Source: Auxenochlorella pyrenoidosa (taxonomy: Eukaryota; Chlorophyta; Trebouxiophyceae; Chlorellales; Chlorellaceae). Taken from it: a stretch of DNA of 14,578 nt. Position numbers and translations under genes: made by a program. Positions within the stretch are counted from its first letter, which is position 1; each line of letters begins with the position of its first letter. Below the pieces are notes generated by a model. The model was not told where the DNA came from, did not search any database, and saw only the letters and a program-made list of their open reading frames with translations. Where the stretch lies: assembly GCA_001430745.1 (NCBI GenBank), contig KQ481967.1, positions 96,670 through 111,247 of the forward strand. The letters are read 5' to 3'. Below are positions 1 to 9,141 of the stretch, in pieces.

Positions 1-42
1 CCCACCCACCCACACACCCCATCCCACCCCACCCCCCCTCAG

Positions 43-2184
43 CGACGGCGTGATGGACTCGCTGGAGCGCTTCCTGCTCATCGCCTCGAGCGACGACGTC
101 ACCAAGGCCATCGACTTCACGGCGCTCGACCGAGTGGCGGCGGCGCAGCGCACGCAGGTGGGCCACTGCAGTGGCGCTGCCTGCTGCAGGTCGGGGCTGG
201 GGATGCGCGTGCCGAGCACGGGCAAGGAGGGGGACGGAAGGAGGGAGAAGCGTGCTGTAGGCGTTGCCTGCATGGGCTGAGCCCTGGTGGCGCCAACATG
301 CCCCGCTAGTATGCCCCCCCCCTCTGCCGCAGTACCTGGGCATGGCGCTCCAGACCGTGCTGCGGCAGTACACCAACGCGGCGGCCAGCATAGTGTCGGA
401 GCTGCTGTCCTTCACCACCAAGTTTGCCATCCAGGTGGGCGGGCACGGCGTGGCAGCACAAGTGCAGCCGCACTGCTGCCCCAGTTGGCCTGCTCCCCCT
501 GCCGCTCGCGCTGCATGGTGCCGTAATGCAGCCCCGTAATGCGACGAGGCATGCGCTGCTGCACTGCTGCGTGTGCTGCTCATGCTTTTTCATGGTGCTG
601 CCGTGGCTTGGCTGCATCTGCCTGGTTGCTGCATTCCCTGGCATGTGCGGCTGCCCTGCACTGCCCTGCCTCCCGGTGACGCGACTCTACGAGTAATCTG
701 AGCACGGCCCGGCCAGCAGCGGGACCAACGTTGCCCTCCGGGGCTTGCCCCCGGGATGTGGCGGCGCCCGCCGCTGCCGGAAGTGCGCCCCTCCCCCGGC
801 CACCCTCCTCAGAGGGGGCCCGGGCGGCTGGGGCGTCCACCCTGCAGAGAAAAGGCGAATCTGAGGGAGAGCGCGCCTGCCGCGTGCCTTGGGGGCCGCC
901 GCTGCCAGCAATTTGCCAGCGATTCTTCTTTCCTTTCTTCTTCCTCCCCGCGCTGCCCTTCTGGCCCGCCACGCTCCAGCCCGCTCTGCTGCCGGCCCAC
1001 CTGGTTCCTGCCGGCTGCCCAGGCTGCCAGGCCTTCCACACGGCCCTGCCCCACGCCCCACACACCATGCAGGTGGGCATCTCCCTCATCCTGTCCTTCA
1101 TGGTGGTGTGGGACCTGCCGGCCATCCGGCGCGGCGTGCAGAGCCTGACCACCAGCCGCGTGGCGCCCATCTACAACACCGTGGCGCCCTCCCTCGAGGT
1201 GTTCGCCACCCTCTTCGGCAAGGCCCTGCAGGCGCAGGTGGGCGCGCGGCGCCGCCTGCTGGGGGGGTGCGCCCTGGGCAGCAGAGCCAGCCAGGGAGGC
1301 AGCGGTGCGCACAGCGGGCTGATGCTCAGGCCTACTGTGGCGGTGGCGCTGAGCATGTGCAGCCCGTCGCTCCCGCCTGCCGTTCGCTGCACTGCGCCGC
1401 ATGCTGCCAACATCGCCCGCTCCCTGCCCCGCCCCCCAACCACCACCACGCACACGGCAGGCGCGCATCGCGGCGGTGAACACCATCCTGACGGCGGTGG
1501 GCATGTGGGCGCTGCAGCTGCCGGGCGTGGGCCTGCTGTCGCTCTTCGTCTTTGTCTGCGGCTTCATCCCCATTGCGGGGGTGATCATTTCCACCGTGCC
1601 CATCGGCTTTGTGGCCCTCACCGAGTACGGCTTCACAAAGGTGGGCGGCCGGCCGGGCCCCAGGGGGGGGGCTGGCCCAGCATGTGCTTGCGGCGGCAGG
1701 CCGCCTCGGGAGGGGTGGCGGGCACAGCATGCGCGTGTGCACTGCCCATGGTGGGCGGTTCTCACTGGCCACACCGTTGCCCGCAGCGCGGGTACGCCAA
1801 GCCTCCATGTCGCGCCTCGGTGCGCACCGCCCACGGCGCCCGATGCGCCCCCACTTCCCACCCCCCCAACCACTGGCGCAGCTGGCGCTGGTGATCCTGA
1901 TGATCACGGGCGTGCACTTTGTGGAGGCCTACGGCCTCAACCCCGCCATCTACTCGGCGCACCTCAAGCTGCACCCGCTGCTGGTGCTCACCGTGCTGGT
2001 GGTGGCGGAGCACTCGCTGGGCGTGTGGGGCCTGCTGCTGGCGGTGCCGCTCACCGTGTTTGCGCTCGACTACGTGCTGCGGTACCCGGAGGACACGGTG
2101 ACGGGGGTGGCCTCCAAGGAGCTGGAGAACGTCATTTCCATGTCGTCCATGGACGCCGGAGACGCCGCGGCCGCGCAGCTCTGA
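43..2184 (+). CDS. AI-2E/PerM (UPF0118) family membrane transporter, 5' partial
   Basis: Five exons can be joined in frame: 43-157, 333-434, 1073-1237, 1461-1640 and 1882-2184, with a TGA stop at 2182-2184. The first begins after an intron acceptor (AG at 41-42) and one split base, so upstream exons lie outside the window. All junctions inside are GT-AG and, after the first, phase 0. About 287 residues are visible. The product is strongly hydrophobic. A helix runs across the 434/1073 junction (FAIQ then VGISLILSFMVVWDL), another is LLSLFVFVCGFIPIAGVI, and the last exon has two more. The stretch LKLHPLLVLTVLVVAEHSLG, followed by GVWGLLLAVPLTVF, matches the conserved C-terminal signature of the AI-2E/PerM family (compare LHPL...G..GALLAVPL in bacterial members). 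Bacterial relatives export autoinducer-2 or act as ion/proton antiporters; the substrate of algal homologues is not known. The C-terminal tail after the last helix is short and acidic/alanine-rich. The family call is fairly sure; substrate and membrane are not. Confidence 0.86.
435..1072 (+). other. Long intron of the AI-2E family gene
   Basis: This 638-nt intron starts GTGGGC and ends CAG. It is by far the longest intron in the gene and the window. Open frames run through it, but none shows membrane-helix or family-like sequence, and removing it joins two halves of one hydrophobic helix in frame. It holds a small GC-rich foldback around 736-753 (CCGGGG...CCCCGG). No other structure is evident. 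Confidence 0.75.
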
Positions 2185-2973
2185 GCCGCCGCCGCCGCCG
2201 CCGCGAGCGCGGCCAGCTGTGCTCGCCGCCGCCGCCCCACGGGCGCCGTGCGGGTCTCTGAGGCTCGGTCAGCAGGCTGCCCGTCGCAACGCTTGGGCAG
2301 CGTGCACGATGGGCCAGGCGTGCAGCGTGCTGCGCGTACCCGCCAGTGTGAGAGCTGCAGGCCGCCTGGCTAGCACAGCCGTGCTGCTGCCCCCCAGCAG
2401 CTGTCCCAAGCCTGGAAGAGCCCCCCAGCCGTGCCCTTCCGTGTGTCCCACCCCGCCCGCCCGTCCCTTGTCCCTGCACCCTGCCATTGCTGTGGTGCAT
2501 GCAGTCGTGTGGTCGCTGCCTCGTCTCCTCCTTGTGCGCTGCCCTCCTCTCGAAGTTATCGCCCCTCCCGACTGCTTACCCTCTCCTCCGCCCTCTCCCT
2601 CCCTCCCCCCATTTTGACCCGCACTCACCTTCTCTCTTTGGCTGTGCTGCCCCACAGGGCCGTTTTCTGCCTGACCCCCAACCCGGCTTGCCACGCTCGC
2701 GCTTTTTTGCTGTCCGCGGGCCGCAGCCAGCCCCCTTTTTTCAACGCCTCTCCTCCTGCACGTAGGCCCATGCACTGCTCATTCAGCATAGAACAACGAA
2801 CACACGAGACTTTTGTAACGGCTAGCTCTGAGCTTTGAGCAAGCTTTGGGCATGGGGGAGGTGGTGTTGCAGGACAGCGGCACGCCGGGCCTGCCCTGCC
2901 GCCTTGCGACGCTGAGCTCCTCAAAAGGCAGAGCCGCAAGCTGTGCGTCACGTTTCGGCGTGACTCATGCGGC
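2185..2973. other. 3' UTR of the AI-2E gene and upstream region of the small membrane-protein gene
   Basis: This 789-bp stretch contains no convincing coding sequence. The part up to the TGTAA at 2814-2818 is probably the roughly 630-nt 3' UTR of the preceding gene; it becomes pyrimidine-rich from about 2440. Only about 155 bp then remain before the next ATG at 2974, so the promoter and 5' UTR of the small gene must be compact or overlap this UTR. Short open frames here have no recognisable protein character. Confidence 0.6.
2814..2818 (+). terminator. Candidate TGTAA poly(A) signal of the AI-2E gene
   Basis: TGTAA is the usual polyadenylation motif of green algae. This copy lies 630 nt after the stop codon and is the first TGTAA on the + strand after that gene. 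The cleavage site would be expected 10-20 nt further on. Confidence 0.6.
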
Positions 2974-3518
2974 ATGGCTCCTGCTAAGCCGCCCTCTCTC
3001 GCCAAGCTCTCCGCCATTTTCGTTGCCGGCCTGGTGGTGAGTGCCACAGCTCTTTGTGTCATCTCTTGCGGCAATCTTCTTTGAACATACGTTTGGCCGA
3101 GCCGATCGCGCGATAGTAGGGTCCCTGTGCGCCGTGTGTGGCGCCGCCACCGCCGTCACCGCTGTCGCTTCCGAAGCCGCCTGGCCCGACCACCCTCGCG
3201 TGTGTTTGCTGGCCCTGGTCTTGCAGGTTATAGCTGCTACTACCTGGTAAGATCAGGGAGGGAGATGCCTTACAGCCAGGGCTTGCGTGCCAGTTTTAGC
3301 CTCCCTGCGTCTGTGCTCGCCCTCTCTGTGCCGTGGCTGCAATGCCTCCACCTCCTTATAAGCCCGCCAGTTGCATGCACACAGAGGCGCTGCCCGCATT
3401 GCTTGCACGCAGGGACGTGCACCGCAACATCCAGCTCAACGACCGGCCCGTCACCCCGCAGCAGCAGCAAGCGCTGGAGGACTGGCTGGCGCAGCTCAAG
3501 AGCGACAGGCGGCACTGA
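2974..3518 (+). CDS. Small single-pass membrane protein with a 20-nt microexon
   Basis: I do not recognise this protein. Three exons are proposed: 2974-3036 (phase 0 end, donor GTGAGT), 3227-3246 (20 nt, acceptor TTGCAG, donor GTAAGA) and 3413-3518 (acceptor ACGCAG, stop TGA at 3516-3518). They encode 62 residues. The N-terminus is basic and proline-containing (MAPAKPPSLAK), followed by one hydrophobic segment (residues 12-28, LSAIFVAGLVVIAATTW) that spans both junctions, then a polar tail beginning DVHRNIQLNDRP and ending DWLAQLKSDRRH. Skipping the microexon would shift the last exon out of frame, so all three exons are needed. Size and layout resemble small inner-membrane subunits or assembly factors of mitochondria, but that is only an analogy. 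An intron-free alternative from the ATG at 3342 would encode about 58 residues without the membrane segment; I consider it less likely. The gene sits 167 nt upstream of the J-domain gene on the same strand. Confidence 0.62.
3357..3362 (+). promoter_or_regulatory. TATA-like hexamer inside intron 2 of the small membrane-protein gene
   Basis: TATAAG occurs in otherwise GC-rich sequence, 324 bp before the J-domain gene start. It could mark an internal promoter for that gene, which would argue against a shared transcript with the small gene. A chance match is quite possible. Confidence 0.25.
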
Positions 3519-3685
3519 CAGCCCGCTGACGCAGAGGCAGAGGCGGGCCGGGCCGTGCTGGCGGCCAGCAGTGGGCACAGGCCGCGGCAGCCTCGCAGCG
3601 TGCGTGGGAGGGGTCACCACCAGCACCCGTAGGTGGCTGCCCCGGTGCGGGCTCGCACCCCTAGATTTCGCCGCCAGCCTGGTCG

Positions 3686-4789
3686 ATGCGCCCAATTCTC
3701 CCCCAGCAGGCAGCCGGCAGCGGCCTGCAGGGCCGCGCATCTTCCCACCCAGGCGGAGCGGCCCCACGCCGCCGCCGGCGCGCCGCCGTGCCGGCGGCCG
3801 CGGCTGCCAGCAAGGGCGAGCCCGACCCGCACGCCCTGCTCCAGGTGCCGCGTGGCGCCAGCCGGCGGGCCATCCGTGCCGCCTACATCGAGCGCATCAA
3901 GCTGCTGCACCCGGACGTCAGCCCGGCTGGGCAGGACACCACCGCCGCGGCGGCGGCGCTGAATGCGGCGTACGAGCAGCTGATGGAGGGTGAGGGGGCT
4001 CGAGGGTCCGCAGGCCCGGGGGCAGAGGGGCGGGGGGCATCCTTCTGTGTTCTGGGCTCGACTTGGGTGCGCACAGGGGTGGGGTTGCCGAAAGGCCGAT
4101 GATAATAATAGCACCCCGTATCAGCAAGCACCGATTGGCCGGCCCAAATGCTACGGCCGCCCGCTTCAAGGTCAAGACCTGCGCCGTCACGCCGGCGTGC
4201 AGGCTTTGGCAGCGGCTCGCTCGACAGCGAGGGGGAGGAGGAGCACGACCCCTTCTCCGTGTTTGACCAGCCCGAGGCGGAGCCGGACCGCCTGTTTGTC
4301 AACCCCTTTGCCGTGTACAACATCAGCCCGCTGCAGGTGGGCCACGCCCGGGCCCGCGCCTCGGTCCGCACCCCCACACGCGGCAGCAGGAGCAGCAGCA
4401 GGCGGGTGCTGGCAGCATGCCGAGCGCCTGCCAGATCGTCCCCAGGGAGGCTGCACCTGCAGGCGCGAGGCAGGCTTGCCAAACTCTGGCCCCAGCCACA
4501 CAACCCCCCCTCGCAGTGGGAGGAGCTGCAGGCGGCGGGCCGGGCGGCCGAGGCGGCGGGGCGCGACCCCTGGTACGCGCTGCAGCAGCAGGGCGTGCAG
4601 TGCAGCGAGGGCGCGTTCGTGTACCTTTCCCCCGCCCAGCTGGCCATGCTGGAGGAGGAGCTGGCGGCTGCCTGCGCCGCCATGGACACCACCAGGCTGG
4701 AGGCTGCCAGCTTCTTCGTGTCCGACTGCCTGATGCGTGCGCGGCTGGCCAACAGCCGCATGCCTGCCGCCGCCGAGCGCTGGTCCTGA
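3686..4789 (+). CDS. J-domain (DnaJ-like) protein, probably plastid-targeted
   Basis: Exons 3686-3989, 4203-4336 and 4517-4789 join in frame (phases 1 and 0; donors GTGAGG and GTGGGC; acceptors GCAG) to give 236 residues. The ATG at 3686 is the first in its frame after a stop at 3662-3664. Residues 1-45 are rich in Ala, Ser, Gly and Arg without acidic residues, like a chloroplast transit peptide. Residues 47-101 form a J-domain: DPHALLQVPRGASRRAIRAA, then YIERIKLLHPD with the HPD motif at 75-77 that stimulates Hsp70 ATPase, and a final helix LNAAYEQLM. An acidic linker follows (SLDSEGEEEHD, 107-117), then a region with LFVNPFAVYNISPLQW and a helical C-terminus ending near RMPAAAERWS. No zinc-finger, DnaJ C-terminal domain or 4Fe-4S cysteine cluster is seen, so it is a type III (DJC) J-protein and lacks the ferredoxin domain found in some plastid J-proteins. 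The client and the Hsp70 partner are unknown. Confidence 0.82.
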
Positions 4790-5010
4790 AGGGTTGCATG
4801 CACTGTGGGTTGGGTGCAAGCCTGCCTCTGTAGATGGAGCCACGATTTTTTGTGTTGTTTGTATCATTTCATGCTGGCAATGCTGCTGCGGCCATCCTGC
4901 GCCGTAACCTGCATTCCTCCAGCCCCTTCCCCTTTCATGATGTCCTGCCGAATCCCCCTCCCGTGTACCCTTGAAGCTCCTGCTCACACCTAGCTGCGGG
5001 GCAAAAGCCA

Positions 5011-5015
5011 TTACA
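5011..5015 (-). terminator. Distal candidate poly(A) signal of PRK
   Basis: TTACA on the + strand is TGTAA on the - strand, 415 nt after the PRK stop codon. A 3' UTR of this length is normal for green algae. Which of the two PRK signals is used cannot be told from sequence. Confidence 0.45.
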
Positions 5016-5302
5016 GGATGCCAGGAAGACACGAAAGCAGAACACAGAGCTGAGCGGCAACGGGTTCCCTTGGCGGCCGCGCGGCGCGCGCATGAATCAA
5101 CACGCGCGCAGCGTTGGCGGTGTGGCAGAGGGGCGGCAGGGCAGCTGGCGGAGGGGGAGGGTGGGCAGAGCAAGGGCTGGCGGTGCGGGGGGTTCTCTTC
5201 TCGGGGCAGGTGTGGGAGAGGGAGAGACAAGGGGGCGCCAAGCATGGCACACACGCGCGCAAGGGAGCAAAGAATACAGCAAGAGATGGGAGGAGGGCAG
5301 GG

Positions 5303-5307
5303 TTACA
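5303..5307 (-). terminator. Proximal candidate poly(A) signal of PRK
   Basis: TTACA on the + strand reads TGTAA on the - strand, about 123 nt after the PRK stop. Use of this site would give a short 3' UTR; the copy at 5011-5015 is the alternative. Confidence 0.45.
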
Positions 5308-5429
5308 CAGGCGCGGGCCCAGGGGCCATGCAGTCGGAATGCCCGCTGCAGAGGCGGCCGAGGGCACGCCGCCTGACCGTCAAGCGTGGGAAGCTGGCTT
5401 CGGGCAGCCGTGGGCAGCTGGTTGGCAGC

Positions 5430-8400
5430 TTACACCGGCACCACCTCCTTCTCGGTGATGCGCTCGTACACCTCGCGCACCTGGGGGGCAGGGAGGAGGG
5501 AGGCCGGGGGGGAGCGTTGGGAGGCATTAGAGCGAGGCAGTGGGGTGCACCTGCTTCCCGAGCTGCCATGCATGCTCCGCTGCGCTCTCAACAACGTGCA
5601 TTGGCCTTGGAGACAATGCCCCATGGGGCCTGTGGCCTCAACCCCCGCGCCCAGCCCTCACCTTCAGGCCCACGATGGTCTGGAACAGGCCAGTGCCGTT
5701 GTTGGAGCCGGGGAAGGAGGCGTTCTTGAGCATCTGCTGCGTGATCTCGCCGTAGAACTTGGCAGAGGTGTTGGACAGGTGGCTCTCCATGTAGATGAGC
5801 TCCTCCAGCTTGTCAAACTGCGGGAGGGTGGGGCGGGGGAGGAGAGGAGGGGTTGGGCGCAAGGTGGGGCAGCATGGAGCCGCTGGCAGGCGCAGGTGCA
5901 GGGCGAGGCCCCCAAATGCTCTGGGAATGAACTGGTGGCTTGACCAGGCAGGCTTTGCGTGGAGAGCGAGTCAAATGACGAGGAGCAGCTGCCCGTCATG
6001 TGCATGTGCCCCTTGTGCCGGCGCGCTCTCACCTGGCCGTCCATCTCCAGCACGGACACCTCCTCGCCGTAGTAGGTGTCCGGGCCGTAGAACATCTTGA
6101 TGCCTGCGGGTGCAGGCAGCGGGAGGGGGAGGGCGGGCCGGTCAGCGACGCGCAGCTGTGCGGGCGGAACGCTGCCGGGCTGCCAGCACCCTTCCGACTC
6201 CATGCCCTGGCAGGGTCTGGCTTGCGGCTGACAAGGATTCCAGCCGCAGTATCTGGCTTGCGACCGGCCCCCAGCGCCACCGCCGCCGCCGTGCCCCGCC
6301 GGCGGCGCCTCACCGGGGAAGGAGCAGGTCAGCTTGCGGCCGCAGGGGATCCAGGACACGGTGGAGCCCTGGTCAAACAGGTACACCGGGTCAAACAGCT
6401 TCTTGCCGTCCTTCATGATCAGGCGCACGCGCAGGATCTTGCCCTCCTTCTCGTCGGGCACCAGCTGGGTGGGCAGCACCTGCCGGGCGGGGCGAGAGGG
6501 CGGGGGCAAGAGGCAGCGGTGAGAGGCTGGCAACCATGCGGCAGGCTGGCCAGCAGAGGCGATTCTCGGCCAGGCGACAACAAGAAAAAAGGATTGGACA
6601 AGCGGCTGTACTTGCCCAGCATGTCAAAACGGCCAGCGGGCTGCTTTCCACACCCGGCCGGGCGGCGTCCTGCCATCTGCAGCACCGCACCCCTCCCTCC
6701 CTCTCCCTCAGACCAGGCCTCACCTGGATGATCATGTCGGCCTTCTTCTTCTGGGGGTCGATGTAGGCATCGAAGTCGGGCTTGCGCGCCTCGATGGAGG
6801 CCTTGATCGACTCCAGAGAGTGGCCGCGCTCAGCCATGTCGCGCTGGATCTTCCACGCAAACTTGATCTCGTCTGTCGGGGGGGGGTGGGGGGGTCAAAA
6901 AGCGCACACCACATGAGAGGCGTGGGAGTGGAGTGGCAGCAGCGGCTACAGGCGTTGGCCTCGCTGCCCAGGCAAGCAGACGCCAACGAGGTGCGCGTGC
7001 TGTGCTGCCTCTGGCCTCACCAGAGATGTCGAGGTAGATGCGGAAGTCGACCAGGTCGTTCACGCGGTCGTCGTAGAAGGGGTGCAGGCCCTCGATGATG
7101 AGGATCTTGGGGGCCTGCCAGACCGGGCCAGGAGGCGGGGCCGCAGCAGCGCGTCAGGCGGCAGCCCGCCGAGCCAAGCACAGCATACAAGCGTATGTGC
7201 GCGCCGGCCCTGTCAGCCAGTTGCTGCAGCTGCTCAGCGACCTCAGATTGGGCGCACCTTGATCTCCTCAGGGGGGTCCAGCAGGCCGGTCACGTGGTTG
7301 TAGATGGGCTTCTGCACAGCCTTGCCCTCCTTCAGGGCCTTGACCTGCGGCGGGGGCGGCGCGGCAGCGTGCTGCGGTGAGACCATTTGCAGCTCCCCGA
7401 CCAATCGTGGTGCGTGCTGTGAGCACACTGAGCTTGCGGGGCGTGGAGGCAGACCAGGGCGGTGGTGCTGTAGCTCAGTCCGGCCTGATGGCCGCGGCAG
7501 CCTGAAGGTGAGCAGTACTTCCAAGCCAATACCCCCCTCCCCAGCTGTCCTGGCAGCCTTGCAAGCTGCCTGCTGGATGTTTGTGCAGCGGTTATAATGT
7601 AATGTCGCCCACGATTGGCACCCTGCATGTGCCTCGCGGTGCCCTGTGGCGCTGCTTGCCTGCTCGTACATAAGGTCAAAGTGCTGGGCCTCGGGGGCCA
7701 GGGCAGTCACGGCCTTCTCCTTGCGGCCGTTGCGGTCCAGGCTGTGGTAGTCGTCCAGGCAGATGACGGTGGTCTACGCAGGGGGCCCGGCAGCACGGCA
7801 CGCAGGCAGGCTCAGTGAAGTGCACGAGGGCAGCAGACAGCCTGGCGGGCGGCACTAGGCACGGCATGGCGGGGGAGCGCAGCTGCCGGGCGCACCATGT
7901 CGGAGATGAGGGTGTTGGAGTCGGGGTTGCCGCCCGCCGGGGGCTTGGGCTCACCACCGAAGATACCAGTCACACTGCAACCCAGGCAGGCAGGGCGGGC
8001 GGGGCAGCGGCAGCAGGTCGAGGGAAGGACCGGCGCTGCACAGCGCGGGCCTGCTGCACAGCTGCCACATATGCCCGCCAGCAATGTACGGATCGAAGGT
8101 GCATCTGAGGGCGTTCTTCTGCTAAACTAGGAGGGGAGGTGGCTGCAGAGCCGCCTGCTGCGTGCTGCCATGACACCGCCGACGCGGTCGCGGCGCAGCG
8201 CGTCCTAGTCAGCACCCAACGGCGGGAGACGGATTGGCAGCGCCTGCTCACCGGCGCATGAAGGTGGACTTGCCGCAGCCGGAGTCGGCAGCCAGGCCGA
8301 TCACAACCACCTGCAAGCCAAAGCAGGGGCAACAAGGCGGGCTGGGGCAGGCGCAAGGAGGCGGTGGCGGCAGCAAAGATGGCCACTTTCGGCCGCGATC

Positions 8401-8699
8401 TTGTTTGTGACGCAGTATATCGGTTGGCAATTGCTGTCGTACTTTTCTCCGAGGCGGCTGGGGGCGGGGGAGCCGGTGCATTGCGCTGGGAGGGCGTTCA
8501 CCTTATCGTCCGACGCGCGAACGACCACCACGCGCTGGCTCTCCACGCGGCTGGCCTTCAGACCGCGCTGGGCCACCCGCTTGGCGAAGGAGGGGCGGGC
8601 AATGGAGGCCTGGGCAGCGAGGGCCTTGGGGCGGGCCGCCTTGGGCCGAGCCGCCATCGCGGGCGCCACAGCGCTCTTGGTACCAGCCACGCTCTGCAT
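5430..8699 (-). CDS. PRK: Phosphoribulokinase, chloroplast (Calvin-Benson cycle)
   Basis: The enzyme phosphorylates ribulose 5-phosphate with ATP to make ribulose 1,5-bisphosphate for Rubisco, in the stroma. Eleven exons on the complement join without a frame break: 8502-8699, 8252-8310, 7896-7974, 7660-7773, 7258-7344, 7021-7114, 6724-6872, 6314-6479, 6033-6103, 5662-5817 and 5430-5480, giving 407 residues. Residues 1-62 are a basic, Ala/Ser-rich transit peptide with likely cleavage after VVVVRA. The P-loop is GLAADSGCGKST (71-82), with regulatory Cys78; its partner Cys117 lies in ICLDDYH. The second thioredoxin-controlled pair, Cys306 and Cys312, is in SWIPCGRKLTCSFP. Subtracting 62 places the first pair at mature positions 16 and 55, as in known green enzymes. 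Arg126 in LDRNGRK matches the residue linked to GAPDH/CP12 binding. Other hallmarks are IIEGLHPFYD, the helix with RDMAERGHSLESI and the C-terminus EKEVVPV. The intron after exon 4 starts with GC, not GT. Nothing suggests loss of function. Confidence 0.98.
7345..7659 (-). other. GC-AG intron of PRK
   Basis: The upstream exon ends ...TACGAGCAG and is followed by GCAAGC on the - strand; the intron ends in GCAG before GTCAAGGCC. Removal gives FDLMYEQ followed by VKALKEG, exactly the continuous sequence expected for green-algal PRK. No GT donor nearby preserves that reading. The flanking CAG|GCAAG is the strong consensus typical of true GC donors. At 315 nt it is the longest PRK intron. Confidence 0.9.
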
Positions 8700-9070
8700 G
8701 TTGACCAGTCTCGTCGATTGGTGGCCACCCAGGCGCTGATCGTGGGCTCTAAAGCAGCCTATCCTTGAGGCGTGCTGTGTGCTGTGCCCCAGTTTGCTCC
8801 AGCTCCCGGTGCGCTTGCAGACGCTTGCACATTGATCGGAGTGAGCCGAAGCCCAGTGTCGACAAATGCAGCAGCCCGGAGCGAGCCGCGCCCCTCACCA
8901 GCGCTGCCGCCTGCCGCCGCCGTCGCCGCCCAGCTCCCACCGATTGTCCTTCTGTGCTCAGGGCCTTGAGCAGTGTGCACCCTTCAAATTACTGCATCGA
9001 CATTTCGTTTGTGCAATGAGGTTGCAATTGGGCGTGTTTGCCAGCTTGAACTGGACCGCCGAGTGGGGGG

Positions 9071-9141
9071 GCCAAGCAGTTGTGGGTGTGGACCAGCGCG
9101 TCAGCATGCGAGGCCCGTGTCTGGTCCACAACTGCTCTGGC
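9071..9141. repeat. Imperfect inverted repeat at the centre of the divergent promoter region
   Basis: The left arm (9071-9096) contains GCCA, AGCAGTTGTGG, an extra GTGTGG and ACCAG. The right arm (9121-9141), read as reverse complement, is GCCA, one extra G, AGCAGTTGTGG and ACCAG. That makes 20 paired bases, with a 6-nt bulge on the left and a 1-nt bulge on the right, around a 24-nt loop. The unpaired GTGTGG looks like a slipped copy of its neighbour TTGTGG. The element could be a transcribed hairpin, a protein-binding palindrome or the scar of a small foldback insertion. Confidence 0.75.

Larger units (their letters stand above)
4790..5429. other. Convergent 3' region between the J-domain gene and PRK
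   Basis: These 640 bp hold the 3' UTRs of two converging genes. No coding sequence is convincing. On the - strand two TGTAA motifs (at 5307-5303 and 5015-5011) suit PRK. On the + strand I see no exact TGTAA; only variants such as TGTAG at 4829-4833 and TGTAT near 4860. The section 5090-5270 is purine-rich on the + strand and contains runs of alternating CGCG and CACACGCGCG, but no clear repeat unit. Confidence 0.55.

Noticed and set aside
1..41. C/A-rich tract (CCCACCCACC...) at the left edge as a possible microsatellite
   Set aside because: It ends in an AG directly before an in-frame exon, so it is best read as the polypyrimidine tract of an intron; the repeat is short and irregular.
809..1873. 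354-codon open frame on the - strand
   Set aside because: It overlaps two exons of the AI-2E gene and the introns around them, shows no domain, and is explained by lack of AT-rich stop codons in GC-rich DNA.
731..1894. 387-codon open frame on the + strand running through an intron and exon 1073-1237
   Set aside because: Only the exon part has family-like membrane sequence; the rest is low-complexity and ends in intron. Splicing joins conserved helices in frame.
2219..2838. Several short + strand open frames after the AI-2E gene
   Set aside because: They are Pro/Ser/Leu-rich translations of a pyrimidine-rich 3' UTR, with no domain or splice pattern, and precede the TGTAA signal.
3342..3518. 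Uninterrupted 58-residue reading beginning MPPPPYKPASC as an alternative to the spliced small gene
   Set aside because: It lacks the membrane helix that the three-exon model builds across two good junctions, and its N-terminal part overlaps a plausible intron with polypyrimidine tract and AG. It is kept only as an alternative.
7471..7483. tRNA-like A-box, TAGCTCAGTCCGG, within the PRK GC-AG intron
   Set aside because: No B-box (GGTTCGA type) follows within tRNA distance, and no acceptor stem or cloverleaf can be formed.
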